The notes under the pieces: generated by a model | The model's input: the letters and a program-made list of their open reading frames with translations, nothing else | Told to the model about the DNA's origin: nothing | The model's database searches: none | Shown: positions 60,249 through 64,000 of the stretch, piece by piece | How the letters are laid out: each line of letters opens with the position of its first letter | Position numbering within the stretch: position 1 is the stretch's first letter | Assembly: GCA_963650385.1 (NCBI GenBank) | Contig: CAVJLL010000002.1 | Location: 1-64,000 of the forward strand | Reading direction: 5' to 3' | From: CAG-791 sp963650385 | Lineage (GTDB): Bacteria; Bacillota; Clostridia; Lachnospirales; Lachnospiraceae | DNA: 64,000 nucleotides | Translations under genes and position numbers: made by a program

Positions 60249-61286
60249 TCAATACACCTGCGTACCAACAGTCTCCTCCATCAAAAGCTCCGTAAATCTC
60301 TGTGCCCCTTCTCCGCTCAAATGCCACTCATCCGCGAAATTTCCGGCCTCACTCCGGTCAAACCGGCGAACACTCTCTGCAGATGCATCCGAAACCAGTG
60401 TATTGTAGTCATAATATGCAGCCCCTTCCTGCGACAAGAGTTGTTCCAGCATTTCTGCATACCGGTCATAATCCGGCACTGCCTCCGTCATGAAATCCGG
60501 CATCGGCGTTGCAAAGAAAACAAGCTCAGCGCCATTTGCCCGGCACATATCCAGAATATCTTCCATCGCCTGCCGGGATCTCTCCGGCAAAACTACCTGT
60601 CCACTCTCATCCGCTAGCTCATGAAAGGAATCATCCTCCAGTACCTCTTTCTCCAGAGATTGAAACTCCTCTGAGCTCATACCATCCTTTGCCACAAATC
60701 CGCCTGCTGCAATGCGGTTCAGGTAATCCTCTGAGCAAAGCGTTCTGATATTTTCCTTTATCTCTGACAAGGACGATGCATACTGCTCTCCCTTTCGAAG
60801 CGGCAGAAGGCTGTTGACGTAGTACTCCTGTGACGTTGCTCGCAAGAGATACCTCACCTTATTCCATGAGAGCTTCATTGCATCTGAAACGATATAGATG
60901 CTCTCCAGGTTCACATCCTCTGCCATCAGCAGCGAATAATCCAGAGATACATACATCTTGGAAATCTCCGGATGCACCTTCAGTACTTCCCGCACCAGCG
61001 CGGCCGTTGCCGCCGGCGGCTGCTGCGAAGATGTAATATTCACCGCCGTTCCTCCAATCCGCTCGGATACAATCGACGGATCAATTCCCTGCAAAACCTG
61101 CGATCCACCGACAAAGCACGTATCAATATGCTCGTCTGAATACATCTGATTCAGAATGCGGCGTCCCCAGGCAGAAGGTTCCCTGCACAGCAGAAGCGCA
61201 ATCAGCCATTCTGCCAGAACAAAAAGCCCGATAAAAAGTCCGATCTGCGCTGCACGTTTTATGATTCTTTTTCTTTTATTCTGCAT
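60249..61286 (-). CDS. Membrane-anchored SGNH-like protein
   Basis: A 345-residue protein with one N-terminal membrane helix (about 13-33) and an outside domain. IDTCFVGGSQVLQGIDPSIV carries a Ser as in block I of SGNH/DltD-like proteins, ISKMYVSLDYS follows, and the end has FADEWHLSGEGAQ (Asp-x-x-His-like block V). These are the marks of DltD/AlgJ-type acyl-transfer helpers. It could O-acylate a surface polymer. It starts nine bases after the stop of the upstream membrane protein. The assignment rests on motifs only. Confidence 0.65.
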   Translation of the reverse strand: MQNKRKRIIKRAAQIGLFIGLFVLAEWLIALLLCREPSAWGRRILNQMYSDEHIDTCFVGGSQVLQGIDPSIVSERIGGTAVNITSSQQPPAATAALVREVLKVHPEISKMYVSLDYSLLMAEDVNLESIYIVSDAMKLSWNKVRYLLRATSQEYYVNSLLPLRKGEQYASSLSEIKENIRTLCSEDYLNRIAAGGFVAKDGMSSEEFQSLEKEVLEDDSFHELADESGQVVLPERSRQAMEDILDMCRANGAELVFFATPMPDFMTEAVPDYDRYAEMLEQLLSQEGAAYYDYNTLVSDASAESVRRFDRSEAGNFADEWHLSGEGAQRFTELLMEETVGTQVY

Positions 61287-61295
61287 ATCGCTCTG

Positions 61296-63593
61296 CTATT
61301 TCCGAACAATCCGCCACCGCTGATCTTCTTCCCCCGTGCAGGCCGACAAGGAAAGCCCTCCGGCCCCTTCCGGATCCCGCGTTACCGCCAGCTCCTTCGC
61401 ATCTACCACGTGGATCAGATAATATACATCATCGATTTCTGTTCTCCGCACATATACACTTTGCTCACTCGAATGCACCATTCCGCTGAGTACAGCAGGA
61501 AATGATGAATCTGACGAATAGCGAATTACAGCATCCTCTGCCGTAAGTGTCTCCCCTTCCTCCGTCACAAGCCAGCAGTCATCACCGTATTCAGACAAAA
61601 TGACCCGAACAGAAGTCGGTTCCCATCCAGACTCGTCTGCAGCATCCGCCGCCTCGAGAACATAGGGTCCTTCACTTAACCGCACATATCGATGCTCATT
61701 TTGATAGTTCCGGTATGCCGCGGTACCTCCCTCGCATTCCGTCTGCACAAACAGCGACCGCATCCACCCCAGATTCCTTGAACCAGCAAAAATAATTCCT
61801 CCGCCGACCAGTACAATCAAAATCACTACACCAAGTTCGCAATTCTTCCAGTCCTTCAAATGCGCCAGCCGAGAAACAATCGGTCTGCCGCCGGCTGCGC
61901 AATCATATGTCCCATGCTCTTTCAATACATGCGCATAGCCGCATACTGCTATCGGAATCAGCAGCATGAAATACGGGAAGGTATATTGCGCCTTTGCCTC
62001 CCAGAACGTATGAAACACAAATCCGCCCAGAAACGTCAGCAGATAATACATCGTCGAAGGTTCCCAACCCGCAGATCTATTCCTTATGCCCTGCAGGAAA
62101 TACGCCGCACAGCCAAAGAGAATGAAGAACTGCAGCCGGTTCAGCACACTGCTCACCATTCCCGTCCCCGTCGCGGACAGCAGAGACCGAATCCATCGCG
62201 GATAGACAACCGCGCTTCGCATGGAATTGACACACCAACTCGACTGAAAATCCGGATTATTCCACTGAGAAGCATTCTTCCCCGCAAAAAACGAAAGCGC
62301 CCCTGCCGGATCCTCCCGAAACTCCGTCAGGCGTTCCTTCAGATACTCCTTCACCACAGGATCCTGACGTTCCTTGCTAGAATTGGCATCATGGTAGGAA
62401 TTCACATTATAGCCATTGTACCAGCCATTGAATCGTCCCGGATTTTCCTGCAGTCCCATCGCCACCCAGGACAGCGACGAAATACCGCTTCCCAGATCCA
62501 TTCCGGTGGCCTTTTCCGCGCACTTTGTAATCGCTCGGCCGGAAAACAGTAAAATCCCTGCCAGCGCAGACACCAGTAAAAAGAGCTGCACGCCCATGCA
62601 GAGCCTTGATAGCCACGGCTCCTGCCCATCCCTCGCCATTCCTTCGCATCGATCACTGCCGGATTTCATAACCAGCAGAATCACAACGATCAGCAATGCC
62701 ACTACATTGATCATGTAATTCTGCTTCAATGCGACGGCCAGAAATGCCTCCAGAATAATCTGCGCCAGCTTTCCCCACTGCCGCAGCAGCTCATACCGGC
62801 GGCAGGATTTCCTTCCCCCATTTGCAGAAGTCGGCCCCATTCCCCATGCATCCGCCAGTTCCAATGTGTGCCGAAACGCCAGCAGGGATAAACACAAGCC
62901 AATCAACGTCCCGTAAACAAATGCGGTATATAGAACAGCCGGCAGAAAAATCAAGCCGATAACCAAAAGGCCCAGCTGGGCCAAATGCGAATACCCCTCT
63001 CGCTCTGCCAGTACCGTCATCGTCTGGTAAATCACAATCAGGGCAAAGACATTCAACAGCTGAAACAGCAGGTAGTTATAAGATCCAAAGACATGTGCAA
63101 ACAGATACAGAATCAGAACCAGGCCAAGCTGATTGGGATATTCGTCAATGTATCCTCCCCGTTCAAACGCGTAAAAGTCATGATTCATCATAGAATTGAC
63201 AATATCGCAAACGGTGCGCTGATCATTCACGGGAATCTTCTGTAAAATCAACAGGACCGCAGCGCACACGATGCCCAGCAAAACCAGAACATTTCGTCTA
63301 CAGCGGCCATAAAATTCATCGTCTTCATTAATGCGGATCTCAAATCTGCGAAGCCACTCCGCCTTGCTCCGCAGAAGACAAAAGAGCGCAAGAAAAAGAA
63401 TAACGAAGAGCATATTGCACACAAATGAATCACGCACCAGCCAGGTATGCTCTGCTGCATTCATCACCGATGTGGAAAATCCTGCCAGATAGAGCAGATA
63501 GAAAATGACACAGCCTGCGAGCAGCAGGACAAGCCGGTTCCCCGCTCTCCCCCCCAGGTTCATCAATTTCTTTCCAAGCTGCCTAACCTTCAT
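61296..63593 (-). CDS. Large membrane protein, GT39/GT-C-like, with C-terminal domain
   Basis: A 765-residue protein with about eleven helices in residues 20-560 and a soluble C-terminal domain of about 200 residues. The loop after the fourth helix reads DIVNSMMNHDFYAFERGGYIDEYPNQLG, like the acceptor/donor loops of GT39-type mannosyltransferases; YNGYNVNSYHDANSS lies near 370. The C-terminal domain ends CTGEEDQRWRIVRK. It probably glycosylates a surface protein or polymer. AGGAG precedes the ATG at 63593; an in-frame extension upstream runs through the preceding gene and is not supported. Confidence 0.7.
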   Translation of the reverse strand: MKVRQLGKKLMNLGGRAGNRLVLLLAGCVIFYLLYLAGFSTSVMNAAEHTWLVRDSFVCNMLFVILFLALFCLLRSKAEWLRRFEIRINEDDEFYGRCRRNVLVLLGIVCAAVLLILQKIPVNDQRTVCDIVNSMMNHDFYAFERGGYIDEYPNQLGLVLILYLFAHVFGSYNYLLFQLLNVFALIVIYQTMTVLAEREGYSHLAQLGLLVIGLIFLPAVLYTAFVYGTLIGLCLSLLAFRHTLELADAWGMGPTSANGGRKSCRRYELLRQWGKLAQIILEAFLAVALKQNYMINVVALLIVVILLVMKSGSDRCEGMARDGQEPWLSRLCMGVQLFLLVSALAGILLFSGRAITKCAEKATGMDLGSGISSLSWVAMGLQENPGRFNGWYNGYNVNSYHDANSSKERQDPVVKEYLKERLTEFREDPAGALSFFAGKNASQWNNPDFQSSWCVNSMRSAVVYPRWIRSLLSATGTGMVSSVLNRLQFFILFGCAAYFLQGIRNRSAGWEPSTMYYLLTFLGGFVFHTFWEAKAQYTFPYFMLLIPIAVCGYAHVLKEHGTYDCAAGGRPIVSRLAHLKDWKNCELGVVILIVLVGGGIIFAGSRNLGWMRSLFVQTECEGGTAAYRNYQNEHRYVRLSEGPYVLEAADAADESGWEPTSVRVILSEYGDDCWLVTEEGETLTAEDAVIRYSSDSSFPAVLSGMVHSSEQSVYVRRTEIDDVYYLIHVVDAKELAVTRDPEGAGGLSLSACTGEEDQRWRIVRK

Positions 63594-63595
63594 TC

Positions 63596-64000
63596 TCACT
63601 CCTGTGCCTTCGTTTTTGCTGCAAATTTCTCCACAGTGCCGGTCACAATCGCCAGCACTGTGAAAATGGTCACGCCAAGCGCTCGATATACGAGTCTCGG
63701 ATGAATGTAGCTGTGATTGGCAGTGCAGTAATACCACACGAGCGGCAGCATCGCTATAACCAACAGCTCCGCATAAAAGACTCTCTGCTCAAACGATGCC
63801 TCTGTCTGCCTGCCACTGCTCACAGCCGCGATCGACTGAAGCCTTTGCCGTAGGAACATAACTAATATCACTGCAGCAAGCAACATGAACAACACCACAT
63901 AGGCGCGTTTTCCCAGAGCATATCGAATCAGATACACGACCGTCCCCATGCGGGACAGCTGTTCTTCTCCGGTTTGTGTCCCCGAGCGCTCCATGATTTT
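63596..64000 (-). CDS. Partial membrane protein, 3' end only
   Basis: The frame is open to the window edge, so the 5' end lies beyond it. The visible 134 codons end with a loop, a helix (YVVLFMLLAAVILVMFL), then AELLVIAMLPLVWYYCTANHSYIHPRLVYRALGVTIFTVL. This HSYIH-containing end resembles the C termini of large GT-C-like proteins such as the one at 40071-42491. The internal ATG at 63994 is unlikely to be the true start. It is two bases before the next gene. Confidence 0.6.
   Translation of the reverse strand, partial: KIMERSGTQTGEEQLSRMGTVVYLIRYALGKRAYVVLFMLLAAVILVMFLRQRLQSIAAVSSGRQTEASFEQRVFYAELLVIAMLPLVWYYCTANHSYIHPRLVYRALGVTIFTVLAIVTGTVEKFAAKTKAQE

Overview
The window looks like a chromosomal segment of a moderately high-GC anaerobic Firmicute, most likely a Lachnospiraceae-type clostridium. 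The inference rests on the RnfCDGEAB order, the NusG-domain-II/Gx-transporter pair, MBOAT/SGNH and GtrII/DUF6056-like surface-glycan genes, DUF3791/DUF3990 genes, strong AGGAG ribosome binding sites and clostridial toxin-antitoxin types. Species cannot be told from the sequence alone. Almost everything is transcribed leftward (minus strand).

Layout. 87-4459: translation/RNA core genes (prfC, pnp, rpsO). 4678-22167: a nine-gene leftward nonribosomal-peptide-synthetase-like operon driven by one good promoter at 22217-22245. It holds three A-PCP modules with C or TE domains, a free-standing ligase, a condensation domain fused to a cyclic-nucleotide-binding-like domain, a methyltransferase fused to a STAS domain, an FkbM methyltransferase, a glycosyltransferase, and a first gene in which two carrier domains flank 27 copies of a Cys-Thr-Pro nine-residue repeat. 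22298-23941: a lone rightward GtrII-like membrane glycosyltransferase, followed by an array of hairpins and two tRNA-Leu genes. 24660-33045: an accessory zone with a truncated GNAT toxin and its antitoxin, an SGNH hydrolase and an MBOAT acyltransferase separated by an AAA-ATPase/TOPRIM-like pair, NusG-II and Gx-transporter genes, and a PIN toxin/antitoxin pair. 33063-34193: ApbE. 34299-45858: an eight-gene surface-glycan operon from a promoter at 45914-45943. 46009-51309: the complete Rnf complex with a cre-like site in its leader. 51667-55252: a GT4 glycosyltransferase, an Rpn-type nuclease and a DUF3791-DUF3990-DUF3791 cassette. 55280-64000: a leftward run of membrane glycosyltransferase-like proteins, one frameshifted at a G8 tract, plus an SGNH-like protein.

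How parts fit. ApbE is the expected flavin transferase for RnfG and RnfD, and NusG-II/Gx-transporter genes are common Rnf neighbours, so the Rnf system here is split over about 20 kb by accessory genes. The surface-glycan genes (GT2, GT4, GT-C-like membrane proteins, MBOAT, SGNH) form the dominant theme outside the NRPS operon.

The strongest candidate for an undescribed system is the NRPS-like operon. Its signalling-type domain fusions, its Cys-rich repeat between two carriers, an intra-operon terminator-like hairpin after that repeat gene, and adenylation domains apparently lacking the usual amino-binding aspartate do not match any assembly line I can name. Several families of dispersed hairpin repeats also run through the intergenic spaces, and one of them supplies the C terminus of the truncated GNAT toxin.
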